Below are positions 49,384-59,231 of a DNA stretch of 59,231 nt, one piece after another (the first letter of the stretch is position 1; the number at the start of each line of letters is the position of its first letter). The notes beneath the pieces are model-generated. The model saw only the letters and a program-made list of their open reading frames with translations, did not search any database and had not been told where the DNA came from. The stretch comes from Pilatotrama ljubarskyi (lineage: Eukaryota; Basidiomycota; Agaricomycetes; Polyporales; Polyporaceae). The position numbers and the translations under genes were made by a program. The stretch covers positions 1 through 59,231 of the forward strand of contig MU277676.1 in the NCBI GenBank assembly GCA_022385805.1. Reading direction: 5' to 3'.

Positions 49384-51832
49384 TCACTGCAACTTCCACG
49401 CACACCACCCCCAAAACAGCACCCCCGGCCACGCGACGTACACCAGATCCATCGCCAGCCGCCTCGCGAACGCCCTCTTGCCCGCTCCTGTCCCTCCCGC
49501 TCCCCCTACCCCCGGTCTCCTCAACCCCACCCCGACGCCTCTCCTGACCCCGTCTCTTCCGCTGCTCTGCGCGCCCGAGCCGAAGCTCCTTGCCCACCGC
49601 GGCACCAGGGAAGGAACGGACACGCGCCTGCGCTGCCCGCCCATCGTGAACGTGTACTCGAAGCCCGGTTTCGGAGCCTCCGCGTCCGCGTCGACGGGAT
49701 CCGCAACGTCGTCGGCGCCGCCGCCAAAGTGGGCAAAGTCGAAGGGAAAGCCGCGCTCGGCGCGCGAGAGCCGACGCGGGTCGTGCCGCCCGCGCGCGAA
49801 CTCGTCGTGCACGTGGTCGTCCATCTCCTCTCCCGCTCCCTCCCCGTCTCCGTCCCGGTCGGCGCTGAAGACGACCAGCTGCGGTCCCAGCACGGGCCCG
49901 CCGCTGTCCTCACGCGCATGTGTCGTGGCGCGGAACATTGGCGTGCCAGCGCCGGGGGCGTACTGCGCGTCGCCGTTCTTCCCGTCTCCCGCGCCAGGGA
50001 CCGGGGCGGGGGTGCGGATCGAGCGCGGTAGCTCATCCGTCGGGTTCCGGCTCGTTCTCGTCGGGCTAACGCTCGCCTGCGGTCGCGCATGTCGGGACGG
50101 GGAGACGAACCCGGGCGTGTGCGGGGACCAGTCCGCGGAGAACGGCGTCGGCGGGTGCGGAAAGGAGGAAGGGAAGGAGGGGAGGGAGTGTAGCGAGAAG
50201 GACTGGCGGAAGGCGCTGCGGCGGGCGTGTAGCGGGAGCTGTGAAGAAGGGCGATTTGTGCGATTTGAGGAGGCATGTAGGCGGAGGCGGAGGAGGACAA
50301 GGAGGAGGGTTGTGAGGAGGAGCAGGGGGACGTAGCGCTGGGTGTAGTGGCTGGTGTAGTCGGGGAGGAAGCACGGCGTGGAAGCGACGGTCGCTTCGGT
50401 CGCGCGCTCAGTTGAGGAGTATGGAGAAGGGGCAACAAGGGAGAGGAGCTGGAAGCTCGGGTAGCGGATCTCGTGGGAGGGCGAAAAGGCTTTGAGGGTG
50501 ATCTCGCGGACGGGCTCTGTCGTAGTGTTCGTTTGCGATCCAGACTCGGCGGCGGTCAGCACAGGTTTGGGCGGTACGTGGACGTAGTCGCAGTAGTCCT
50601 TGTCGTCCGCACTAGCGCCGTGGGCCGTCAGATATTGTGGAGAGAACGAGTGAGGAGATTGTTGACAAACCTGAAGACCAGCTTGGGCTTGAGGGTCTGG
50701 AGAAGGAACGCGGTCGTCTTCTTCCCCAGCGTGTTCTGGTAGCCGTTCCCGACGCCGCGGCGGATGGTGCCTTTCTCCCTTAGTGGCCCGCAAGACGCTG
50801 TATCCGGGCGGTATAGTGGTATGTGTGTAAAGAGGAGGGTAGGCTGTGTCTCGGGTTCTGGCAGCATGCCTTCAGTATCGAATGATGCACCTGGACTGGG
50901 GATCGAGGTGCCCACCATCTTGCAGCGATCGCACAAACTCCACGGGCCCATGCGGGATGGGTGACCAGTGCTCATAGCCGATGTACTTCGCAGCCCTCAG
51001 GTAATCCTCTTCAACCAAGCCAGCTGCGTCCAGCATGACCAGCGTATGGTTGCGCAGAACCACCTTCTGGTTCAGCGGCCCAAAATGCGTCATGAACCTC
51101 TGCCGCGCCTGGCGCGCCGCAGCAGGCTCGATGTTCAGCCTGCATACGTGCCAAGGACAAGGTCAAGATGTGACTGAATGGGCGATCAAAGTCGGCACGC
51201 ACCCGACATCGTTGTTTCCGGGGACGTAGAATGACGTAACGCCCGGGTCGAGATGGAATATGCGCCTGAACTTGTCGAGGTTTCGCTCGTACCTGGAGTG
51301 TGGTTTAGCATGAATCTTGCGCCACACGCTGCCGAGGGGTCTCAGGCTCGCGAGGGACAGGAACGAGGACCCACTCTTTGTCGGACCTGACGAGACGCCA
51401 GGATGCAAGGATGTCACCGAGGAAGAGGACGACGTCGGGGCGGGTGCGGGACGCAAAGTGCCAATTGCGCTTGATGGCGAGATCGAGGAGGAACTGGCGG
51501 GCGGGGGAGAAGCCGACGCGGGAGGAGGTGGAGGAGTGCCTAACGTGGGGATCTGCGACGAGGAGCACATGGGTGGGGGGGTCGAGTGCGTGATGCTTTC
51601 ACACATGACGTGTCGGTTGGCTTTCGCTATTCAAAGTGCGCAGAGGGCTACGTACTGTGCGTAGAGGTGTGTCTGGCCAGGAGCAGGAGCGGAGAGCGTG
51701 GTAGAAGGAGCCGAGCTCGTACCAGAAGACGAGGGAGGAGCAGAGAAGCCTGAGCCAGTCGAGGAGACCCCAGTTATGGAGGAAGGCGTCGCGGGTTCTG
51801 CGGAGGAGAGACGGAGGAGATGCCGTCAACAT
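49384..51832 (-). CDS. Ted1-like paralogue with degenerate active site
   Basis: Paralogue of the phosphoesterase at 35907-37790 with the same layout: an N-terminal membrane segment (WLRLLCSSLVFWYELGSFYH), the phosphoesterase core, a mid membrane segment (YVPLLLLTTLLLVLLRLRL) and a hydrophobic C-terminus (VYVAWPGVLFWGWCAW). Aligned by eye, the core has lost key residues: GDMMDNGR is here GDILASWR, GNHD is GNND in FYVPGNNDVG, and GDDHDYC is ADDKDYC across an intron. It keeps VLLVADPH, LLFTHIPLYRPD and CGPLREKGTI. The frame is intact, with no stops, and has a long Ser/Pro/Asp-rich cytosolic insertion near 49850-50450 that the other copy has in shorter form. Loss of the catalytic His and other ligands suggests a pseudoenzyme or altered function, rather than a recently dead gene. 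Confidence 0.82.
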
Positions 51833-52306
51833 GACAAAGAAGACTCGCTTGGCAGATGGCCGGAGTCGGTAGAGGAGGTGCCTCGAGGCGCAGGCCGGGA
51901 TGGGCTGGGTATCGGAAGAGGAGGGTATCCGGAGGAGAAGAGAGGGACGGAGGAGAGAACCTGCAGCGGACTTAGCGCGAGGCTGTCAGAGAACAACAGC
52001 AGCGCACATCATCTCCCTCTTCTCTCCGTCACATCACACACGTCAGTGCACTTATCGACCCCTTCCTACACGTGATCGCGTCCTCACGACGAACCACTCG
52101 CCCGGCCCGCCTTCGTCCAGGGGCCGGAGCACAAGCACTGACACCAACACATGCAGATGCACTAGGTCTGGTATACACACGTTAGGCTACAGTACATAAG
52201 TGCGTAGGGTATCACTGATTGCACTCCAGAAGCACACAATAGTACCTCCGAGCGAGCCCGCGTGGCAGACGCGCACCATGGGCACGCGCCACGCCCGCAT
52301 CGCCTT
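51833..52306. other. Intergenic
   Basis: Promoter side of the Ted1-like paralogue and 3' side of the membrane protein gene. Short frames only; no gene seen. Confidence 0.45.
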
Positions 52307-53259
52307 TCACGCATGCGCAGACCCCGCCGGCCAAAAGATCGCCCCCACGCCCGACACCAAACACACCGCGACGCACACCGACGCGAACACCCCGCCGCTC
52401 AGCGCCAGCCGCGCCCACGCGAAGCACAGCACCCCCGCCAGCGCCAGCACGAACCCCACCGCCGCCAGCCACATGCACAGCGAGTGGCAGTGGTCCAGCA
52501 GGTGCGTCGGCGGCTGCCCCCGCCGGAAGGGGCCCACTTGCTCAAGGTGCGGGTCCGAGGAGAAGATCGGGGGTAGGGATGCTTGTTCCACCGAATCGCT
52601 CGTGGGGGCGCGCGATTGGCCCGCAGAGGACGCAGCGGCGTCGGCCAGTCCGGACTCGACTTTGCGCTCTTCGCGCTTGGCGACGGTGAGCTTGTACCTG
52701 ATGAGAAAGAACGCAGCGAGGAAGGACATGATCGCTGCAAAGACGTGCACAACCAGCGCTCCTGTGAGCGTCGCGTTCGCGAGCTGGTCGATCACTGGGT
52801 CTTCGTTCGGGTCGTCGGGCATCGTACTTCCCAGCAGCTGCGCTTCCATCGCGGCAAAGAAGGTCGTCTGTAGGCGGTCTATCGGCATACGACCGCTCTC
52901 GAGGCTGGACGTACGTACGATCACGCTGATGAGCTGCAGCCTGTCCATCCACGACTGCACGAGCTCGCTCATCGCCTTCTTCCGCGCCTTCTCGTCCGTC
53001 TCGTCCTGATCCTCCTGTGTCCCTACCGACGGCGGTTCACCCGTGCAGCATCAGCGCTTGGATTCCTCCATCGAGCGGGAGGCCTACATTTGCGCATCGG
53101 ATCCGCGTTCGCGTTTCCGCCTCCCGCGGCCAGCGGGACGTACATAGGCGGTGCGGTGTGCTGCTGTGGCAGCGAGAGCAGCCCTCCGTTGAATACTCGT
53201 GCCGTTGGTGACCTCGAGATCGCAGGCGTGTGGGGCAACGATGCAGGCTCTTCCGTCAT
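52307..53259 (-). CDS. Three-pass membrane protein, unknown function
   Basis: About 295-residue protein with three hydrophobic segments: LTGALVVHVFAAIMSFLAAF, LCMWLAAVGFVLALAGVLCF and GGVFASVCVAVCLVSGVGAI. A soluble N-terminal part reads ARKKAMSELVQSWMDRLQLI and RMPIDRLQTTFFAAMEAQL; this arrangement recalls basidiomycete proteins of unknown function with a helical domain ahead of the membrane spans. One intron (53023-53086) joins the first exon, beginning MTEEPASLPHTPAISRSP, in phase to the rest (PMRK then WTQEDQDETDEK). The start at 53259 is the first methionine of that exon. The donor, GTAGGC, is weak, so the splice is probable rather than certain. No function is assigned. Confidence 0.6.
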
Positions 53260-53686
53260 GGGGCGGGTCGCCGGGAGTACGACGCATCCTGTCGGCGTGC
53301 CACAAAGGCAATATCAGCGAGACGTCGGGCAGAATAATCATATAGCAGGGGGAGACTCACCTGGGGACCTGTCCCTCTGGCGATCGTCTCGTCCGCTGTA
53401 TGTCGGTGACAACATTGAAATCCGGTGTTTAGGGCGGGACAGAAACATGTGCAGGACGGACGGTCCACGCCTGCATATATGACCTACCGAGCTCCGACGT
53501 GGACCGGGAAGTATCATCGCCTGGCCATCGAAGCGGCGAAGCATCCCTGCGCCGTCATGCCGACTCTGCTCGGGCTCCAAGCACTGAGTCGGAGTCGCCT
53601 AGTACAGGTAGTACTTCAGCGAGTGGCAAGCGGTGCCACACTGTGACTGACTTCCTCAGGCTACTTCGCCCGAGAGTGCTTACAGT
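53260..53686. other. Left flank and 5' part of the LINE
   Basis: Contains the promoter side of the membrane-protein gene and presumably the 5' UTR of the non-LTR element. I could not see a target-site duplication because the right end of the element lies at or beyond the window edge, so the left boundary is not fixed. Confidence 0.35.
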
Positions 53687-54280
53687 ATGCCTGGCCGACA
53701 CAGCATGATGCCTCGCATACACAACTACACACATCTTGATCTCTTCCCACCATCACCTGGCTCAGTGGCTCACGTGTTCTCTGCCCTCGTCGTCCCCATG
53801 CCCCCCAAGCGAGCTCCTACTGCTTCCCCGTCGTGCTCACAGGCCACTCCAGCGTGCTCCCTCGACTGGGCGCCGCCCGCCGACGCGAAGGACATGGCGC
53901 CACTCACACCCGCCGACACGCTCTCCGGCCTACTCGACCAGATCTTCCGGGAGCTCACTTTCGTTCCGGGCCTCGCTTTACGCCGCAAGGAACGGTTTGA
54001 CAAACTCATCCAGTCTGCCCGCGCTCTGCTCGTTATCGAATCCGCCACTCAGGGTGTGGCTCAGGCTCCTAGTGGGGCGCCAGGCTCAGGCGCTTCCAAC
54101 CCGGTGACGTCCTTCCCTCTCGATGTTGCCTCCCTTTCTAGCTTCGAGGCTTCACTCAAGTCTCTGACTCAACAGGCTTTGCGCAATTTCACCGAGCAAG
54201 CCACAATCGCAGTCAAAGCCTCCATTGAAGCGGCCTGCAAAGCGGCCCCTCGACCCTCCCCTGGCCCCTCGGTTTCGGCA

Positions 54281-54288
54281 CCCCAGCA
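54281..54288. repeat. 8-bp target-site duplication, left copy
   Basis: CCCCAGCA immediately left of the hAT-like element, matching the copy at 54878-54885 exactly. Confidence 0.9.
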
Positions 54289-54877
54289 TAGGGTGGGGGG
54301 AGAAATCATTGTTAATTAACAGACGGTTTGTTAACACGGTTAATAACAGTTATAAACTGTTAGAAGGTGTGCGGCCCATTTTGGCCAGTGAGGAAGTGTG
54401 TAAAAGTAGGCGCTTCTTTGACTTGTCCTGGTACTCCTACCAAACTTTCGGGGCTCGTATGGTGACCAAGGCATTGCCCTGGGTTTCCTGAATGACATTA
54501 TATTGCTCAACTACACCTCCTGTCGGTGTGCCTAGGTTGGTAGTTGCATTGCCAGTCGCGACGAAAGAGGCGTGATGCAGAGCGGGGAGGTGGCCCAAGT
54601 TCAGGATCGACGAGGGCGCAGGCATGTCATGTGCGCAGCTTCGCTCTCTTTCGGCACGCAGCCCAGAGGCACTGCCAATGTTTGTGACAACTCAGATGAT
54701 GTCTAGCCGTGTCGATGGGACATGGCGGACATCCCAAGTCCTGCCAGGTCAGCCTATGGGCGCTTCGTAGAGCAGTTGTTAAAAAACAGTTAATAATACC
54801 TGTTAACAATGGCTTATGGGGACCCGGTAGTTATTAACTGTTGGTTAAGAAGTCTGGGACTTTCTCACGGCACCCTA
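54289..54877. mobile_element. Non-autonomous hAT-like element (MITE)
   Basis: 589-bp DNA transposon inserted in LINE ORF1. Terminal inverted repeats begin TAGGGTGGGGGGAGAAA on the left and TAGGGTGCCGTGAGAAA on the right when read inward, 14 of 17 matching. They are flanked by perfect 8-bp target duplications, the hAT superfamily hallmark. Near each end lie AT-rich arms with repeated TTAATAAC and AACAGTT-type words in inverted orientation (54311-54370 and 54775-54850), as in hAT subterminal repeats. The interior has no ORF of transposase size. The AT-rich ends stand out against the GC-rich host. It must depend on a transposase encoded elsewhere. Confidence 0.85.
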
Positions 54878-54885
54878 CCCCAGCA
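54878..54885. repeat. 8-bp target-site duplication, right copy
   Basis: CCCCAGCA immediately right of the hAT-like element; the LINE ORF1 frame resumes from here. Confidence 0.9.
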
Positions 54886-55818
54886 TCACTCCTCGTCCGT
54901 CCGTCCCACACCCTCCCCCCGCCCTCACGAGTTAGAAGTAGTCATCTCACTGCCCGACTCCAACGCTACCAAGGCGTCTCGCTCCCTCTCGGCCGCCGAG
55001 TTGAAGTCTCGCGTCGAGGCGGCGCTGACCGCATCCGCCGTGGAGGGCCTGTCGGGCACTGCAGTTCAGGGTGTCCGCAGGCGCTCTAACGGTAGCGTCC
55101 TAGTGCAGGCCCAGTCGGAGGCGCAGGCGCGTCTTCTGCTACGCCACGCTGACGACTGGGTCCGTCACTTCGCGGCGGATGCCTCCATTGAACGCAAGTC
55201 GTATATCGTCTCCGCTGCCGCTGTACCTACTACCTTCGATCCCCGCGCGCCGTCCGCGCGAGACGCTATCTATCATTCCAACCAAGGGACTATCCCTTCC
55301 CCGGACTCCATCCTGAGTGTACGCTGGCTGCACGAGCAGCGTCTCAACACCGCGGCGAAGACCGATGCCACTCTCATCATCGCCCTCGCTGATTCCGCGG
55401 TTGCCGACCACCTCATCTACCGTTCCCTTACTCTTTGCGGCGCTCTCTGCCCAGTACGGAAGTTCTGCCCCCCGCCAACTCAATGTTTCCACTGCCAAGC
55501 CTTTGGCCACGTCGCCAAGGCGTGTCCCCGTCTTACTGAACCCTCTGCTCTCAAGTGCGCGCGTTGCGCGGGAAATCACTCGACACGCGAGTGCCTCTGC
55601 CCTGCGAAGCCGCGTTGCAGCAACGTCCGCCTCTGCACCCACATCAAGGCCCGCTGCGCGAACTGCGACGGACCACACAAATCGGTAGCTGGCGTCTGCC
55701 CGGTCAAGTCTGCTGCGCAGGCGGCGCTCTTCGAGCGGTTCTCTAACGCGTCCGCCTACTTCAATCCCGCCTTCAACCCCAGGTCAACGCCGGCCCGCCC
55801 CGCGGCGGGCCCGACGGC

Positions 55819-58800
55819 ATGAATCTACACCGACAGCATGGGCTGCGAGTTAAATGCCTCAACTGCCGCAAGCAGCCTGAAGTTCTCAAGTCGCTCCTCA
55901 ACACCACAGACCCGTCCCGCTGGGACTTGCTATGTCTCCAAGAACTCCCGTACCGCATTGACTCACAGCTTTCTTTCAGGTCTGCGCACTGGAACCTGGT
56001 CCTGCCAAGCATCGCGTCATCGCGGTCGGCGCAGGACCTGGTGCACAGTGCGATTTATGTCAGCAACCGGCTCCCCTCCGACTCGTATGCCCAGATCCAC
56101 CTCAAGTCCCTAGACGTCACAGCGGTTAAGTTCTCGTTCGAACACACCTCTCTTGCCATCTTCTCTGTGTACAACCCCCCTAATTCCGACAGCTCTATCC
56201 CCATCCTCACCTCAGCCCTCCACGACCCATCCCTCAAGCAGGATCCCGTTCTTCTGGCGGGCGACTTCAACATGCATCATCCCTTGTGGTCAGGCCCCAA
56301 TGTGCCACGGCGTACCCGCCGATCCAATGCTGAGTCCCTCATTCGCCTCCTCGCTGACCGTGCCCTCTCCCTCTCTCTCCCCCCAGAGTCTCCAACTTGC
56401 TACTGCGATGCACACCGGTCTTGGTCTACCATTGACCTCGTGTTTGTCTCCAGTGACATCGAGGACCTGGTCACGTCCTGCGAGATGGACGACGGGCACG
56501 GGTCGGACCACCGCTGCATCAATACTGTCCTCAACCTGGATATCTCGACTGTCGCTCACGAAGCACGTCCTCAGTGGCGCAAGGCAGACTGGCCTACCTT
56601 TTGTTCCCTGGTCGAGAGAGGGTGGACATCTCTTGATCTCGACACACGCGCTGATGCCGCGCACACCCGAGCTGAGATTGATGCAGTCGTCCTTGATATG
56701 ACTAACATTTTCATCCAGGCTGCACAGGAAGCGGTCCCGGTCAGCAAGCCCAGCCCCTTCGTCAAGCGCTGGTGGACGCCTGAGCTCACGGCACAGCAAC
56801 GGACCCTCAAACGCTTACAGCACCGGGCTGCAAAGCGCAATGCTTCGGACGTCGATCGTGCTGCTGCCCGCATTGCCCGTAACGCTTACCACTCCGCCAT
56901 CCGCAAGCAACAGCGGCGGCACTGGCGCCAATGGGTCGAGGACGCTACTGAAAAGACGGTCTGGCAGGCCTGCAAGTACACCACCCAAGCACCCGAAGAT
57001 GCTATGGCGGCGCGCCTGCCAGCCCTGCAGCTCCCTGACAACTCGGTAGCCCGCTCATGCCAGGAGAAGCGCGATGCGCTCATGGCTCAATTCTTCCCTA
57101 CTCCGCCTCCTGCCCTGCTTGACGACCTCGCTGAAGCAGTCTACCCCTCACAGCTTCCCTGCACCCCGGTGTCGCTCTCGGAGGTAGAGGCGGCAATCGA
57201 CAACCTCAGTCCTTTCAAGGCGCCTGGCCCCTCTGGGATACCCAATGCAGCATTAAAGGAGTGCTCGTACGTGGTCAAATATGCACTGACCGCTATAGCG
57301 AACAAGTGCATCGAATTAGGCTACCACCCGACAGCCTGGAAGACCTTCACCACCATCACTCTGCGGAAGCCCGGGAAGCCCAGCTACGTGGTTCCCAAGG
57401 CATACCGCCCGATCGCACTCGAAGACACGACGAGCAAAGTGATCGAGGCGGTCATGGCGCAGCGGCTCGCCGCACTTGCCGAGCAACACGGGCTTCTCCC
57501 GGCTACGCACTTTGGAGGCCGCCCAGGCCGCACCACAACTGACGCGGTCCTCTATCTTACGCAGCGTATCAAGGATGCATGGCGCCGGCATGAGGTCGTC
57601 TCCGTCCTTTATCTTGACATCTCGTCCGCGTTTCCTTCTGTCAACCATGCACGGCTCCTCCACAACCTCCGGAAGAGAGGCATTCCCGAGGATTTGGTGC
57701 GGTGGATTGAGAATTTCCTCACTGACCGTTGTACTCAGCTCAAGTTTGACGACTTCACATCTGACCCCCTTCACGCGAGCACTGGCCTCCCACAGGGCTC
57801 TCCTCTCTCTCCCATCCTTTACCTCTTCTATTCTGCTGACCTACTTGAGATCGTAGACCTCCAGGACCGCAAGCGTGCTACAAGTGGCTAAATCGATGAC
57901 ACCGCCATGGTGGTTTCCTCACCGACCATAGAGGAGAATATACGCATCCTCGGCGGTATGGTTCCTGCTATGTCAGGATGGTCGGACCGGCATGCCTGCC
58001 GCTACGACCTCGGCAAGTTCCAGCTGGTGCACTACACCCGCAACGAGCGCAAGTACCTGCCCCTCCCGCTCACTATTGGTGCACACACTGTCGCACCTTC
58101 CGACTCTGCCAAGTACCTTGGCATTGTCCTGGACCGTCGACTTCGGTGGAAGGAGCACGCAGAGATGGCAATTGCCAAGGGCACTGCGGCTGTACTCGCC
58201 ATTGGCCCCCTGACACGTCCGACATTCGGCCTGCCACATCGGTTCGTGCGGCAGTTATTCTGCTCTGTTGTCATCCCCAAGATGGAGTACGGTCTCCCGG
58301 TCTGGTATACTCCCGTTCAGCAGACTGCAGGTGGTTCCCGAGCCCGAGGGTCGGTCGGTCTTGCGCGGCGCTTAGGTGAGGTGCAACGTGTGGCGGCTCT
58401 ACTGATCACTGGTGCCTTCAAATCGACTTCCACTATTGCCCTGGACTATCATGCTGGCCTCCTGCCCATCGACCTGCGCCTCAACCTTGCTGCCTTCAAT
58501 GCCACTGCCCGTTTGGCCTCGATCCCGATTTCCCACCCGCTACGCAAGATGGTCGACCGGTGCTCGCACCACTACCCCCGCCTTCACCGCTCTCCCCTCC
58601 ATGAGCTCCTGCACGCGTTTCCCGAGCTCCGAAATGTGGAGATCATCGACCCAGGCCTGTGGGACCCGACATTTGATGCCTCTATCGAGGTGGTGGAGGG
58701 CACAGACAAGAGCCGGGCAGCCTCCATTGTTGACGATATTGTAAGCAGTGGCGAGTTCTGTGTCTTCACTGACGGTTCTGGTTTCAAGGACGCAATTGGC

Positions 58801-59199
58801 GCAGCTGCTGTCGCAAAGGGCAGTGAGGGCCACCGGCATGTGCGGCGAGTGCATCTGGGCTCCACTCAGTATCACCTGGTTTACGAAGGAGAGCTCGCCG
58901 GGCTGATCCTGGGGCTCGATATCATAGCATCCATACCACGCATCACTCGCGCAAACATCCTCCTCGACAACCGTGCCGCTGTTCGAGCCACCCCGTTGAG
59001 GCGTTCCCGCCCCGGACAACAGCTGGTTGAACTCTTCCACGCTCAGCTGGCCCGTCTGAAACGCAAGCGCCGCTCTCTTCGACTTCGCATCGTGTGGGTT
59101 CCGGGCCATAGCGGTATCGAGGGCAACGAATGGGCAGACTCTGAGGCCAAGGCCGCTCATCAGTACTTTTGCAAATCTCTGAGCGTCTGGCACGTCTGA
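55819..59199 (+). pseudogene. LINE ORF2: endonuclease, reverse transcriptase, RNase H
   Basis: 1126 codons in one frame with a single internal stop at 57889-57891. Endonuclease: LNCRKQPEVL, LLCLQELP, VYNPPNS, LLAGDFNMHHPLW, STIDLVFVSS and HGSDHRC. Reverse transcriptase: FKAPGPSGIPNAALK, RPIALEDTTSKVIE, GRPGRTTTDAVLYLTQ, motif A LYLDISSAFPSVNHA and motif B GLPQGSPLSPILYLF. Motif C should read aromatic-IDD, but its first residue is a TAA stop; IDDTAMVV follows. RNase H then shows CVFTDGSGFKD, YEGELAGLILGLD, ILLDNRAAVRA and GHSGIEGNEWADSEAKAAH with all four acidic residues. The product as encoded ends before the active-site Asp pair, so it cannot reverse transcribe unless the stop is read through. 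Confidence 0.92.
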
Positions 59200-59231
59200 G
59201 CTTTTCTCACTCAGACCCTTCAGACCTGTCT

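Larger units (their letters stand above)
53687..55822 (+). pseudogene. LINE ORF1 (zinc-knuckle protein), split by insertion
   Basis: Nucleic-acid-binding ORF1 protein of the LINE. The frame is continuous on both sides of the inserted element; taking out the element plus one target copy (597 nt, a multiple of three) would leave 512 residues. The N-terminal part is Ala/Pro/Ser-rich with the weak helix SSFEASLKSLTQQALRNFTE. The right part carries VVISLPDSNATKASRSLSAA and a middle region, then three zinc knuckles: CFHCQAFGHVAKAC, CARCAGNHSTREC and CANCDGPHKSVAGVC. The first methionine could be at 53687 or 53798. As it stands, the left part reads into the element and stops at 54319. The stop TGA at 55820-55822 overlaps the ORF2 start. 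Confidence 0.88.
53687..59231 (+). mobile_element. Non-LTR retrotransposon (LINE), interrupted
   Basis: Two-ORF LINE with an apurinic-type endonuclease, reverse transcriptase and RNase H, resembling the fungal Tad1/I-like elements. There are no long terminal repeats. ORF1 and ORF2 overlap by ATGA at 55819-55822. The coordinates cover only the coding part: the 5' UTR start and 3' end are not visible. A 589-bp hAT-like element splits ORF1, and one nonsense codon splits ORF2. Otherwise both frames are clean over about 4.9 kb, so this copy is young. Confidence 0.92.

Noticed and set aside
49298..50335. 345-codon plus-strand frame rich in Arg, Pro and Ser
   Set aside because: It is the antisense shadow of the Ted1-like paralogue, whose minus frame shows real membrane segments and homology to the other copy.

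Overview
The window is nuclear DNA of a filamentous basidiomycete, most likely an agaricomycete. The evidence is GC-rich coding sequence with C/G-ending codons, many very short GT-AG introns (about 50-70 nt), tightly packed genes with many convergent or divergent pairs, and fungal gene families. No rRNA, tRNA or CRISPR was seen. Coordinates of spliced genes run from the inferred start codon to the stop. Introns are given where I could place them by phase.

Left part (1-24 kb), in order: a BTB/POZ protein (-), an F-box protein (-), a mitochondrial coiled-coil membrane protein (-), the U4/U6.U5 snRNP zinc-finger protein Snu23 (+), cytosolic isoleucyl-tRNA synthetase (-), ribosomal protein uL11/L12 (-), a PHO80-type cyclin (+), a large Ran1/Ksp1-like Ser/Thr kinase (-), and the SSU-processome protein Utp6 (-). 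Utp6 shares a 0.5 kb divergent promoter with a low-complexity protein that resembles the TORC1 subunit Tco89 (+).

Middle part (26-54 kb): a gene-poor stretch holding candidate unrecognised spliced genes, then UDP-glucose pyrophosphorylase (-), a small unrecognised gene (+), a Ted1/PGAP5/Cdc1-type GPI-anchor phosphoesterase (-), a zf-PARP/HIRAN/SNF2/RING translocase of the Rad5/HLTF group (+), and Elg1/ATAD5 (-). The last two lie tail to tail. A second Ted1-like paralogue (-) keeps the membrane layout but has replaced several active-site residues. A three-pass membrane protein (-) follows.

Right end (53.7-59.2 kb): a non-LTR retrotransposon (LINE) with ORF1 (three zinc knuckles) and ORF2 (endonuclease, reverse transcriptase, RNase H). 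ORF1 is split by a 589-bp non-autonomous hAT-like element with a perfect 8-bp target duplication. ORF2 has a single nonsense codon inside the reverse-transcriptase active-site motif. The element runs to, or past, the window edge.

The most notable observations are the apparent pseudophosphatase paralogue, the nested hAT-in-LINE insertion with its dateable order of events, the unusual zinc-finger/translocase architecture with a long acidic insertion in the helicase core, and two spliced genes that match no family I know.
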